Below the pieces are notes generated by a model. The model searched no databases, was not told the DNA's origin, and saw nothing but the letters and a program-made list of their open reading frames with translations. Shown in pieces: positions 31,604 through 40,305 of a stretch of 64,000 nucleotides of DNA (position 1 is the stretch's first letter; every line of letters begins with the position of its first letter). Both the position numbers and the translations under genes were made by a program. The DNA comes from CAYZTY01 sp964444665 (GTDB taxonomy: Bacteria > Planctomycetota > Phycisphaerae > Sedimentisphaerales > CAYZTY01). Location: positions 124,001 to 188,000 of the forward strand of contig CAYUIE010000005.1 of NCBI GenBank assembly GCA_964444665.1, in the 5' to 3' direction.

Positions 31604-33484
31604 TTAATCCTCTTCCAAATCAAACGGCTCGATGTACCGGCCGTATTTATCAGCAGCGGCCTTTAGCCTTTCGCGATGCCTTGCAAAGACATCAAATACA
31701 ATCTGTGGAGTGTCAAAGACCTGCGAGTTGTAAATTTCATCAAGGCGGTCGAGCTTTTCCAGCAGTTGCTGGATGCGAATTGTGAACTGCTGGATGTAAT
31801 CGTCGCGGGTGAAATTCTTCGCAAGCCGGTCTTTGAAAAGTTTTGCAAGGTCCTCGTACCTTGGGATAAGGCCGGTGGGTGTTTCAATTGCGTCAAGTTC
31901 GCCGTGAACCCTGTGTTCGGCCCATAGAATCCAGATTATCTTGTCGGCCATATCGTTTATATATTTCCCCTCCTTGTCCCTGAGAAAATAATTAACGGCG
32001 AAAATGAGCGGTGGGTTGTCCACCTCCTTTGCAAAATCAAGGTTGTTTTGTATGTACTGGCCCAGTGGAATAGAAACGAAGGCAAGGTTACTCATCAGGT
32101 CGAAGACTCTAACGCCTTCCTTGCCGATTGTTGCGGCGGTGGTTTCAGATTCGAGCGATGCGCCTTTTGCGATTATTCCTTCGGTCCAGTCGAAGGCCTG
32201 TTCAATGGGGACCCAGGTATCGCTGTCCCGGCCGCCATAAAGAATACCACCAACAAGGACTCCCTGGGGCTCATCGAGCATCGGGTCTCGGTTCCGCAGG
32301 TCGGCGATTCTGACGGTGTATCGGGCATTTCTGTGTGAAGGAGTGATTTCTTTGCCGTCGGGACCTTTTTTGCCGGCATGCCACTGCCCGGAGTAATTAG
32401 TGCCTTCTCTCGGCAGCTCGCAGCCCATTCCAAGCCAGTGGGCCTTAAGGTCATCGGTAACCAGGACATTACCGAAAATTACTTCACCGGGATTTGTGAT
32501 GGCCTCATAAATAATGGGGTCGTCGGTGGGATTTACGTCACGAATTATGCCGAAAATGCCCTGCTCGACGTTTACGCAGTGTATTTGGCGGTTCTTTTTT
32601 CGCAAGTACGCGATGTCATCGCCGACAATAGTTTGTCCTGGAATCATAGCAGTGGAGGTTTTGCCACAAGCCGACGGGAAAGCTCCCGTAAAGTAAGTTA
32701 CTCTATCGGCCGGTCCGTGAACACCCATTAAGAACATATGCTCAGCGAGCCAGCCCTCTTTCGATGCCTTGTTAATGGCTAACCGCAAAGCGAGCTTTTT
32801 CAGGCCTATGGTGTTGCCGCCGTACTGTGTGTTAACGCTGTAAACGATGTTCTCCTGAAGGTCGATATAGATTCGACGTTTCTCGATATTCCTGGAGACA
32901 TTGTTTTCAAGTTCCCCTTCGCTATGCAGGAAGCGGAAGAAATTAGGTGAATCAGCTATGGAAGCGAAATGCTCATAGCCCGGTCGATACAGGATAGTCT
33001 CGCTGTGGGCGACATAAGGGCTGTCGGTTATCTGCACGCAGGGGATAGAGAAATCGGAATTCCTCGGGCCGAGACAGAAAAAGCAGACGAGCATTTGCCG
33101 GCCCTTCATCGAGTTTTTCAGCAGGTCAAGTATTTCTTTGGTACCCGCTGCCTTGTCAACAGACCTTATACGTTTGCCGAGGTCGATGTCAGGCGGAAGA
33201 AGATATTTCGTGTTTGGCGGGTCCCGTCCCTGGTCATAGAAACCGTCGAAATGGGCTGTGTGACCCTCCATAGCCAGGGACTTTTCCTCGCCCATTTCTA
33301 TAGCTCGCCGACGGATATATGCGTGGTCCTCGGGCCAGTCGGTACATATAAAGACAGAATCAGGATTGGCAAGCTCAATCGCCTGGGCAACAAACCGGTG
33401 AAGTTTAGGATTTTTGAGGGCGGCGAGCTTTTCATAATCCCGACTCGTTAGCTTTTCGTTTAGAAATTGACTCACATCATCCAT
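31604..33484 (-). CDS. pckG: Phosphoenolpyruvate carboxykinase (GTP)
   Basis: Interconverts oxaloacetate plus GTP with phosphoenolpyruvate, GDP and CO2; a main gluconeogenic or anaplerotic enzyme. The 626 residues are typical of the GTP-dependent class. The kinase P-loop FPSACGKTSTAMI is at 269-281 with the reactive Cys. YGGNTIGLKKLALRLA (about 221-236) and HVNVEQGIFGI-type downstream elements (here CVNVEQGIFGIIRDVNP) are present, as is the NARYTVRIADLRNRDP block. It is monocistronic and convergent with the small amidase-fold gene. Confidence 0.97.
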   Translation of the reverse strand: MDDVSQFLNEKLTSRDYEKLAALKNPKLHRFVAQAIELANPDSVFICTDWPEDHAYIRRRAIEMGEEKSLAMEGHTAHFDGFYDQGRDPPNTKYLLPPDIDLGKRIRSVDKAAGTKEILDLLKNSMKGRQMLVCFFCLGPRNSDFSIPCVQITDSPYVAHSETILYRPGYEHFASIADSPNFFRFLHSEGELENNVSRNIEKRRIYIDLQENIVYSVNTQYGGNTIGLKKLALRLAINKASKEGWLAEHMFLMGVHGPADRVTYFTGAFPSACGKTSTAMIPGQTIVGDDIAYLRKKNRQIHCVNVEQGIFGIIRDVNPTDDPIIYEAITNPGEVIFGNVLVTDDLKAHWLGMGCELPREGTNYSGQWHAGKKGPDGKEITPSHRNARYTVRIADLRNRDPMLDEPQGVLVGGILYGGRDSDTWVPIEQAFDWTEGIIAKGASLESETTAATIGKEGVRVFDLMSNLAFVSIPLGQYIQNNLDFAKEVDNPPLIFAVNYFLRDKEGKYINDMADKIIWILWAEHRVHGELDAIETPTGLIPRYEDLAKLFKDRLAKNFTRDDYIQQFTIRIQQLLEKLDRLDEIYNSQVFDTPQIVFDVFARHRERLKAAADKYGRYIEPFDLEED

Positions 33485-33803
33485 AATCGTTCCTTCTCTG
33501 CTTTATTATCGCCTTAAAAATGCGATAGTCGCTTTTCAATTTGCGAACAGTCCTCCAGGTCTTAAACAACCAGTTAAATGTAAGGTCGATAATTGAAATT
33601 TGACCTAAGTCGAGAGCCGCGAGATTATAGGTGTATTGGTTATTGTAGTCAAATTGTTTTTTGGGCGATCCGGAAGGGCCTTAAAAAAGCTGAGGACACA
33701 TTCGGACCGGGCAGAAAGGCTGTCAGGCTGGCAGGAAATAAGTGAGTTCGACTGCAATTTTGCCATATACACGGCATTTGTGTTGTGATTGCAACTGCTT
33801 TGA
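33485..33803. other. Divergent spacer between pckG and the receiver gene
   Basis: No gene is seen. The region upstream of pckG is A/T-rich with no clear -10/-35 pair. 'gcctt(a)aaaa' wording appears but no strong hairpin. A minus-strand frame of 160 codons (33605-34087) overlaps the receiver gene in antisense and lacks any recognisable feature. Confidence 0.4.
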
Positions 33804-34286
33804 ATGCAACCGGTTAGAGCAATCAAAGAAACAAAATGGTCGTTGGCACAAGATTTGCAGAAACACGTTGATATGACTGAGCAACCCTCAGAACCGAGTG
33901 AAATAAATGTCCTGGTCAGTGATGCGGACTGGGCTTGGCCGGAGGCAGTGCGAACGATATTTATGCCAAGGGGGATAAACGCGCTGCTGGCGACGGAGGC
34001 AAACGACGTATTAGATATTATCGAGCAAAGGCGAATCCACATCGCTATCGTGGATATGGACTCACAGAGGTTGAGTGGTCTGGGCACAATAAAAATGATT
34101 AGAGCACATTATCCTCTTTTGCCCTGCATTTTAGTGGCGCGGGTGACCGAGCGTGAGCTTCTTAGTAACGCACTTGAGCTGGATGTTTTCAGTGTTATTA
34201 CCAAGCCGGTGGATATGGATGTTTTATTGGGACAATTAAACAAGCTGTTCATCAAAAGGTATAACAGCACTATCTTCGCGAGATGA
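33804..34286 (+). CDS. Stand-alone response-regulator receiver-like protein
   Basis: A 160-residue protein. Residues about 35-150 form a CheY-like receiver: INVLVSDADWAWPEAVRTIF starts the fold with the acidic pocket residues, the phospho-acceptor Asp is in IAIVDMDSQRLSG, and the conserved Lys is in VITKPVDMD. The position usually holding Thr/Ser reads VARV, so signalling may be atypical. There is no output domain. The true start may be the ATG at 33873, since the first 23 residues show no homology and no clear ribosome site precedes either ATG. It is located just upstream of groES on the same strand, but there is no evidence that it regulates groESL. Confidence 0.7.
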   Translation: MQPVRAIKETKWSLAQDLQKHVDMTEQPSEPSEINVLVSDADWAWPEAVRTIFMPRGINALLATEANDVLDIIEQRRIHIAIVDMDSQRLSGLGTIKMIRAHYPLLPCILVARVTERELLSNALELDVFSVITKPVDMDVLLGQLNKLFIKRYNSTIFAR

Positions 34287-34417
34287 GCAAGCAGCCGTCA
34301 AGCGGATATTTAAGAGGTTTTGGTCTGGAATAGTTGGCTCGAAGTTGGTATTCTGCAAACGGAAGAGAAGAGCATGAAGCTGATAACAGTTATGAATGAG
34401 AAAGGAGCAAAGGTAAG

Positions 34418-34708
34418 ATGAAGATAAGACCATTGGCTGACAAAGTGCTTGTTCAGCGTCTCGAGGCAAAGAGTAAAACGGCCGGGGGAATAGTACTGCC
34501 GGACACGGCCAAAGAGAAACCGCAAAGGGGAAAGGTGATAAGTGTGGGCGAAGGCAAGATGCTGGAGGACGGAACCCACAGGGAGGTGCAAATTAAGAAA
34601 GGTGATATGGTGCTATTCACAAGCTATGCCGGTACGGAGATTAAAATCGACGGCAAAGATTACCTGATAATGGATGAATCGGATATAATGGCAAAAATTG
34701 AACAATAA
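34418..34708 (+). CDS. groES: Co-chaperonin GroES
   Basis: Heptameric lid of the GroEL chamber, 96 residues. The start MKIRPLADKVLVQRLEAKSKTAGGIVLPDTAKEKPQRGKV contains the mobile loop (about 17-33), and the end has YLIMDESDIMAKIEQ. The ribosome site is GAAAGGAG. No CIRCE operator (TTAGCACTC-N9-GAGTGCTAA) is visible in the 131-bp gap upstream. groEL follows after 92 bp. Confidence 0.97.
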   Translation: MKIRPLADKVLVQRLEAKSKTAGGIVLPDTAKEKPQRGKVISVGEGKMLEDGTHREVQIKKGDMVLFTSYAGTEIKIDGKDYLIMDESDIMAKIEQ

Positions 34709-34800
34709 GAAATAAAGGCCGGACGAAACGGTCGGCAGTAAATAAAATGCTTTTTTGGAGACGGGGTCTGAATTGTGCAAATAAATAAAAGGAGATAGAT

Positions 34801-36423
34801 ATGGCGGCAAAAAAGATTGCTTTTAATACGGAGGCACGCGAGGCCATCCGTGAAGGTGTACGAAAGCTGGCAAGGGCGGTAAAAATTACGTTGGGGCCGT
34901 GCGGCAGAAACGTCGTCCTGGAAAAATCGTACGGCTCGCCGACCGTTACAAAGGACGGAGTAACGGTGGCCAAGGAAATCGATTTAGAGGAACCATACGA
35001 AAATATGGGGGCCCAGATGGTCAAAGAGGTGGCCTCCAAAACATCGACTGTGGCGGGCGACGGAACCACGACGGCGACGATTCTTGCGGAGAGCATTTAC
35101 AACGAAGGGCTAAAGAACATAACGGCGGGGGCGAATGCGATGCTCGTAAAAAGAGGTATCGATAAGGCGGTTGATGCAATTGTGGGTGAACTGAAGAAGA
35201 TGAGTGTAACTGTCGATTCGGGCAAACAAATCGAACAAGTGGCCACCTGCTCGGCAAACCAGGACGCGGAAATCGGTGGGAAAATGGCGGAGGCAATGGA
35301 CAATGTTGGAAAAGACGGAGTTATCACGGTTGAAGAGGGCCAGTCGCTTGAGACAACAGTCGAGCTGGTCGAAGGGATGCAATTTGATAAAGGTTATCTA
35401 AGTCCGCACTTCATTAACAAGATGGAGAATATGACTGTTGTCCTGGATAAGCCCTATGTACTTATACATGAGAAAAAGATTAGCAGTGTAAAGACAATGC
35501 TGCCGCTTTTGGAGAAAGTCGCCAAACAAGGCAGGAGCCTTTTGATTGTTGCCGAGGACGTGGAGGGCGAGGCGCTGGCTACTCTGGTTGTGAACAAGCT
35601 GCGAGGTGTTTTGCAGGTTGCGGCGGTAAAGGCGCCCGGTTTCGGCGACCGGCGAAAAGCTATGCTGCAGGATATTGCTATCCTTACAGGCGGAGAGGCT
35701 ATTTTCGAGGACCTGGGCATTCAACTGGAAAATATAGAGGTTCGGCAATTAGGCCAGGCCAAGCAGGTTACAATCGACAAGGATACAACTACAATTATTG
35801 AGGGCGTAGGCAGCACATCGGCTATCAAAGGCAGAATTGACCAGATTAAGACCGAGATAGACGCTTCAACAAGCGACTACGACATCGAAAAGCTGCAGGA
35901 GCGTCTGGCTAAATTATCAGGCGGCGTTGCCCAAATCAATGTAGGCGCAGCGACGGAAGCGGAAATGAAAGAAAAGAAGGCGCGCGTTGAGGACGCGCTG
36001 CACGCGTGCAGGGCCGCTGTGGAGGAAGGTATTCTTCCCGGCGGAGGCGTCTCGATGCTGCGTGCGCTGCCTGCATTGAAAAAAATCAAAGTGGACGGCG
36101 ACGAGAAAATCGGCGTGGACATAGTCGTCAGGGCGATCGTGGCGCCGATTAAGCAGATTGTCGGGAATGCGGGCCTGGACGGTTCGATTGTTATGCAGAA
36201 GGTACTCGAGAATGACAGCGTCAATTTCGGTTATGATGTAATGCGTAAGGAATACGGTGATATGCTGAAGTTTGGTGTGATTGTGCCGACGAAAGTTGAG
36301 AGAACCGCCCTGCAGAACGGTGCGTCGATAGCTTCATTGCTTCTAACAACGGATGCCATCGTAAGCGAGATACCGGAGAAAAAAGAGGCACCGGCAGGAC
36401 CACCGCCCGGCGGGATGTATTAA
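34801..36423 (+). CDS. groEL: Chaperonin GroEL
   Basis: Sixty-kilodalton ATP-driven folding chamber. The 540-residue product carries the diagnostic VAGDGTTTATILAESI (about 84-99, with the catalytic Asp), AVKAPGFGDRRKAMLQDIAILTGG (about 274-297) and a C-terminal GGMY in place of the long GGM repeat. The gene is translated from a strong GGAG site and ends at a perfect terminator (36436-36464). It forms the groES-groEL operon. Confidence 0.98.
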   Translation: MAAKKIAFNTEAREAIREGVRKLARAVKITLGPCGRNVVLEKSYGSPTVTKDGVTVAKEIDLEEPYENMGAQMVKEVASKTSTVAGDGTTTATILAESIYNEGLKNITAGANAMLVKRGIDKAVDAIVGELKKMSVTVDSGKQIEQVATCSANQDAEIGGKMAEAMDNVGKDGVITVEEGQSLETTVELVEGMQFDKGYLSPHFINKMENMTVVLDKPYVLIHEKKISSVKTMLPLLEKVAKQGRSLLIVAEDVEGEALATLVVNKLRGVLQVAAVKAPGFGDRRKAMLQDIAILTGGEAIFEDLGIQLENIEVRQLGQAKQVTIDKDTTTIIEGVGSTSAIKGRIDQIKTEIDASTSDYDIEKLQERLAKLSGGVAQINVGAATEAEMKEKKARVEDALHACRAAVEEGILPGGGVSMLRALPALKKIKVDGDEKIGVDIVVRAIVAPIKQIVGNAGLDGSIVMQKVLENDSVNFGYDVMRKEYGDMLKFGVIVPTKVERTALQNGASIASLLLTTDAIVSEIPEKKEAPAGPPPGGMY

Positions 36424-36435
36424 AATGTGAATGAC

Positions 36436-36464
36436 AAATCGGGCTCCGGGACGGAGCCCGATTT
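36436..36464 (+). terminator. Intrinsic terminator of groESL
   Basis: A perfect 12-bp stem (AAATCGGGCTCC at 36436-36447 and GGAGCCCGATTT at 36453-36464) has a 5-base loop, 13 bp after the groEL stop. The following TTT is short, so efficiency is uncertain. Confidence 0.8.
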
Positions 36465-36480
36465 ACTTTAAGGATAGATA

Positions 36481-36771
36481 ATGGTCTTTAGGTACTATAC
36501 AAACGCAATCTCGCAAGCGACGAAGGCCGTCGCGAAGGGGATACTGCTGGCAGGTCTCGTGCTCATCGGCCTTGGGGCGCTGATACTTGCCCTACCGGAA
36601 CTTTTTGCTGCATTGGTGGCCGCCCTGTTAATAGTAGTGGGACTCGGCTGTGTGGCTACGGCCGGAAGAATTTTCTTCCAAAACCGGAAGATGGAAAAGC
36701 AAGGCTCAAGCGACCCAGACGCATATAGAGAAAATGCTCAGATACACATTGAAGAGCATTATGATGCGTAG
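36481..36771 (+). CDS. Small two-helix membrane protein
   Basis: A 96-residue hypothetical protein. Two adjacent hydrophobic segments (about 20-42 and 44-64) are followed by a basic then acidic tail ending EEHYDA. The AAGGATAG site 4-10 bases before the ATG supports the start. It lies 16 bp after the groEL terminator, in the same direction. It is unrecognised; the size and tail resemble small envelope proteins of unknown role. Confidence 0.65.
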   Translation: MVFRYYTNAISQATKAVAKGILLAGLVLIGLGALILALPELFAALVAALLIVVGLGCVATAGRIFFQNRKMEKQGSSDPDAYRENAQIHIEEHYDA

Positions 36772-36798
36772 GGCAAAGACTGCTACCTAAGGCACAGA

Positions 36799-37887
36799 TT
36801 AATATTCTTCGAAAAGCTTCCCCCAGGGGGTACTTTGAAAATCCTTAATTCTTTTTCTCCCGATTGTGGGATACCAGAAATAATCGTGGTAAAGATTGGA
36901 GGCAAAAGGTGCCCAAACAACAAGCGGCGAGTGAAGCAGAGGCTTTTCAAGGAACCTAAGGAAGCCTTTTCTTAGCATCTGGTCGCCCCAGATGACAAAA
37001 CTCCTTTTCGTTTCAAATCCGAAATTAACACTCGAAATATCCTCGCCTAAAATTTCTATGTTCTCGATGTTGCCGGTCCCAAGCCCCATTTCGTCACACA
37101 TACGAATGTAAGGTATCTCCATTGGATTAAATCCCATCATCTTTGCGGCGACTGCGTCGATAGCAACGGAATCGGAGCTTGCGAGAATGTAGTTTTTAAT
37201 TTTTGGAACCATTGTTCTGGGCCCGGCCCCGTCGCCGCATACCGTGGCGTCCATTACCGCGAAAATTCCGGGGTGCAGCTCTTTTTGCATAATCACAAGG
37301 TCAACAAGCACCTCGTGAATGTATTTGTGCGCGTAGTGTCGGACCTCTTTAAGCAGTCCGCCGAAGGCGTTCTTTATAGCACCGGTCGTTACCGAATGGC
37401 CGTGCGTTTTGAGTGTGGGAAAGTGAATAATATTTTTGCCTATAAACATCTTCGGTATTTCAATACCCTCCGGGAATATCTGGTCGAGTTTTAAGAGTTG
37501 CTGTTTGAATTGATACTTAGTCCATTCGACGCCTGTCAGGGGTATATAATCCAGGCCGTTGTTTTTTAATATGCCGGCCCACTTGTTGTTGGCGGCGCCT
37601 TTGACCGGGTCGGTTACCACTGTTTTATTTTCGACCGGCAAAAGCTTCTCGGCCGCGAAGCCGTCCCCAAGCATCGTTTTTACGACGCCTTCGAGCTGCC
37701 AGGGCTGCGTTGAACAGGATGGGAAATACTTTGTCCAGGATAGATTCAGCTTCAGTATAGTCGGCGTCTCTTTGGAAACAGCCTTTTCATACTCCGCCAG
37801 GCGCATCAATTTGCCGTAATCATCGACCACGGTCTGGGGCGTGGTTTTCAGGACGGCCACTTTGGATTTTACTGTCGGTTCATTCAT
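36799..37887 (-). CDS. DUF362-family protein
   Basis: A 362-residue protein of the DUF362 family, whose members are often linked to iron-sulfur or redox proteins. Typical parts are ILKLNLSWTKYFPSCSTQPWQLEGVV (about 43-68), IHFPTLKTHGHSVTTGAIKNAFGGLL (about 154-179), MDATVCGDGAGPRTMVPKIKNYILASSDSVAIDAVAAKMMGFNP (about 223-266) and NIEILGEDIS. The ferredoxin domain found in some members is absent here. Its biochemical role is unknown. It is monocistronic, convergent with the small membrane gene. Confidence 0.88.
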   Translation of the reverse strand: MNEPTVKSKVAVLKTTPQTVVDDYGKLMRLAEYEKAVSKETPTILKLNLSWTKYFPSCSTQPWQLEGVVKTMLGDGFAAEKLLPVENKTVVTDPVKGAANNKWAGILKNNGLDYIPLTGVEWTKYQFKQQLLKLDQIFPEGIEIPKMFIGKNIIHFPTLKTHGHSVTTGAIKNAFGGLLKEVRHYAHKYIHEVLVDLVIMQKELHPGIFAVMDATVCGDGAGPRTMVPKIKNYILASSDSVAIDAVAAKMMGFNPMEIPYIRMCDEMGLGTGNIENIEILGEDISSVNFGFETKRSFVIWGDQMLRKGFLRFLEKPLLHSPLVVWAPFASNLYHDYFWYPTIGRKRIKDFQSTPWGKLFEEY

Positions 37888-38083
37888 TCTACGCTCCTAT
37901 ACTAATAATATATACGAACAAGCCCGCAAAAGCTACGAAATATTCCGGTCAAATCCCCTTATTTAAACCCGGACTTCCAGGGTAAAGACTTTCAGAAAAA
38001 GTGAAATTTAATGGTATAGGCATCGTAGAGTGCATTTTGCGAGGTTTAAAAGGATTAATCAGATGGGTGAGTGACGCAAGGAC

Positions 38084-38800
38084 TTATTCAAAAATTAATA
38101 TATACCCAATAATAAAAACAGCCAGGTCAACAATAGCATGGCTCAGATACCCGGGCCAAATCGAACGATACCTGTTGTAACACCAGGACCATATCACTCC
38201 GCCGGCAAATACCCCGGCTGATGCAATTAAAACCATCAGGAAATCGAAGTATATCCACACGGCAATCGCGTGATGAATTGTAAAAAATAACGCAGAGAGT
38301 AGAATTGCGGCATTTACGGAAAAAAGTGATTTGCTTTTTTCGACAACAAACCAGCGCCATACATATTCTTCAAGAGCAGAATTAATCAGTATCCAGTAAC
38401 CAGCCCCAATCAAATACATACGTAAATCGTCCAGCCCGACCTTGGCCGCCATGTCTTTGACCATTTTCGGCTCAATTAGATACCTGCCCATAGTAAAATA
38501 CAAAGCTAATATCACCAGGCTAATGATAATGCCAAGTAAAGCGGCAACAACAAAACCACCTCTTTGGGGTTTTGACAGGCTTAGCTTCCGCTTATCAACA
38601 AATAAATGCCATAACAAAGGAAGCAGTAGTATCCATATTTTAGAAATGGAGAAGATTATCTTCCCGATAAAATTCGGAGCGATGACCATCCCCATTAATA
38701 CACCGATACTCGGGACGGGCACTAATAACAGTAACGCAAGAAGCGATGAGCTTTTAGCCGTATCGGCCTGCTCTTGTTTTTCATCTTCACAGCTTATCAA
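38084..38800 (-). CDS. CPBP-family intramembrane protease homologue
   Basis: A 238-residue multi-pass membrane protein of the CPBP (Abi/CAAX protease, Rce1-like) family. The family motif EExxxR appears as SALEEYVWRWFVVE (about 154-167), followed by ALFFTIHHAIAVWIYF with the conserved His pair and later GGVIWSWCYNRY. Substrates of bacterial CPBP proteins are mostly unknown; some confer bacteriocin immunity. It is monocistronic. Confidence 0.85.
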   Translation of the reverse strand: MISCEDEKQEQADTAKSSSLLALLLLVPVPSIGVLMGMVIAPNFIGKIIFSISKIWILLLPLLWHLFVDKRKLSLSKPQRGGFVVAALLGIIISLVILALYFTMGRYLIEPKMVKDMAAKVGLDDLRMYLIGAGYWILINSALEEYVWRWFVVEKSKSLFSVNAAILLSALFFTIHHAIAVWIYFDFLMVLIASAGVFAGGVIWSWCYNRYRSIWPGYLSHAIVDLAVFIIGYILIFE

Positions 38801-39033
38801 AAGTTATCCTTCATAGTGCCTGTAAAAACAATATTTACGACTATCGCATTTTATCAGGATTAGTCGATTTCTCAAGTTAAGTTAATTTACGTATACATTC
38901 CCGTAACAGGTCTTTTCAGCCCTGACAAGAAGTTCTCAGCAGCAGTGGATGAAGGCTGCATAGAAAGCTGTTGTATAGAGTTGTCTGATGGAGTAAAAAG
39001 GTAAAAAATTTCCAAATTGGAAATACCAGCTAT

Positions 39034-40305
39034 ATGAACGATTCTTCAAATGATTCGCTTAAAAAACGCGTCAGACAAGCAAGGGCCAAATTCGCTGCGA
39101 TGGCGGCTACATATTTCGCAGGTGTCCTCAACGATAACTTTTTCAAGCAAAGCGTACTTCTGATGGCGGTGGCGATGGATAAGTCACACCTTCAGGGCTG
39201 GGCAACAGTTGTTTTCACACTGCCTTTTATACTTTTTGCCGCACCGGCGGGTTTCTGCGCGGATAGATTCTCGAAACGTTCCATAGTGATAGCATCAAAG
39301 TTTATGGAACTGACGGCTATGATATTCGCGGCGTTCGGTATTTATTTTCTAATCTGGCAGCTGATAATGGTAACTTTATTTATAATGGCACTGCAGTCAA
39401 CACTGTTCGGGCCTTCTCTTCGCGGCACAATACCGGAACTTTACCCGGCCCAATATGTCGTAACGGCAAATGCCATCATTCGAATGCTCAGCACGGGCGC
39501 TATCTTAGCGGGCATCGCACTGGCGGGGATAGTATTAGATGTGAAAGGTTTTGCCGGTAATGTAAAACTGGGTTACGCAATAGCATCCTGCGCTGTTGTG
39601 GGGGTAGCCGTAATCGGAGTGATAGTAAGCTTTGGAGTGCCGAAGTTTCCCGCGGCCTCGCCGAATGTGAAGTTTCCCTGGTCGGGACCGCTTAACTCCA
39701 TTAAAACCCTTTATGACATTCGAAAAGATTCGTTGCTTACAATTGTCATAACAGCCAAGGCGTTCTTCTGGTTTATAGGTTCACTCAATGTTTTAGTAAT
39801 AAATAAACTGGGATTGGAACAGTTCGGTTTGACTAACACGCTGACCAGCGCACTTTTTATTGTCGAGCTTGCAGGTATCGCGACAGGCTCTCTGCTTAGT
39901 ACGAAACTGGCCAGGGGGGAAAAATGGCATCGGGTTCTCTGCCCCTCGGCTGTGGTAATAGCAATTTGTATGTTCATTGTAGCGATTGTTCCGCAGCTTC
40001 CGGCCTCCATTCGAAAGTCGACAATTGTATGCGCCCTGGGCCTGCTTGGTGTAGCGGGTGGAGTGTTTTCAGTTCCCCTGGCAAGCTTCGTGCAGGTCAG
40101 GCCATCCGCCGATATAAAGGGAAGGATTATAGCCGCGTCAAGCTTTGCGGACTTTACAGGTATTTTGATTTCAGGCGGTGTGTTTTACCTTTTAAATAAC
40201 TGGAATATCAAACCAAGTAACTGCTTCGCAGTTAAGGGCGTAATGACGGCAGTAATTGGGTTATGGCTGTTTATAGCTTTGCGCCGAAAGAAGATTAATG
40301 ATTGA
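39034..40305 (+). CDS. MFS transporter, LplT-like lysophospholipid flippase
   Basis: A 423-residue major-facilitator protein with about 12 hydrophobic segments. Family signs are LNDNFFKQSVLLM (about 33-45) and the GFCADRFSKRSIVI loop between helices 2 and 3 (about 73-86), followed by STLFGPSLRGTIPELYP, typical of LplT (FGPxxRGxxPELxP). The last eight bases overlap the following gene, which encodes an acyltransferase/acyl-ACP synthetase. This reproduces the enterobacterial lplT-aas arrangement, in which lysophospholipids are moved inward and re-acylated. The substrate is inferred from context and motif. Confidence 0.85.
   Translation: MNDSSNDSLKKRVRQARAKFAAMAATYFAGVLNDNFFKQSVLLMAVAMDKSHLQGWATVVFTLPFILFAAPAGFCADRFSKRSIVIASKFMELTAMIFAAFGIYFLIWQLIMVTLFIMALQSTLFGPSLRGTIPELYPAQYVVTANAIIRMLSTGAILAGIALAGIVLDVKGFAGNVKLGYAIASCAVVGVAVIGVIVSFGVPKFPAASPNVKFPWSGPLNSIKTLYDIRKDSLLTIVITAKAFFWFIGSLNVLVINKLGLEQFGLTNTLTSALFIVELAGIATGSLLSTKLARGEKWHRVLCPSAVVIAICMFIVAIVPQLPASIRKSTIVCALGLLGVAGGVFSVPLASFVQVRPSADIKGRIIAASSFADFTGILISGGVFYLLNNWNIKPSNCFAVKGVMTAVIGLWLFIALRRKKIND

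Noticed and set aside
33605..34087. 160-codon minus-strand ORF antisense to the receiver gene
   Set aside because: No domain is recognisable; the plus-strand receiver motifs explain the open frame.
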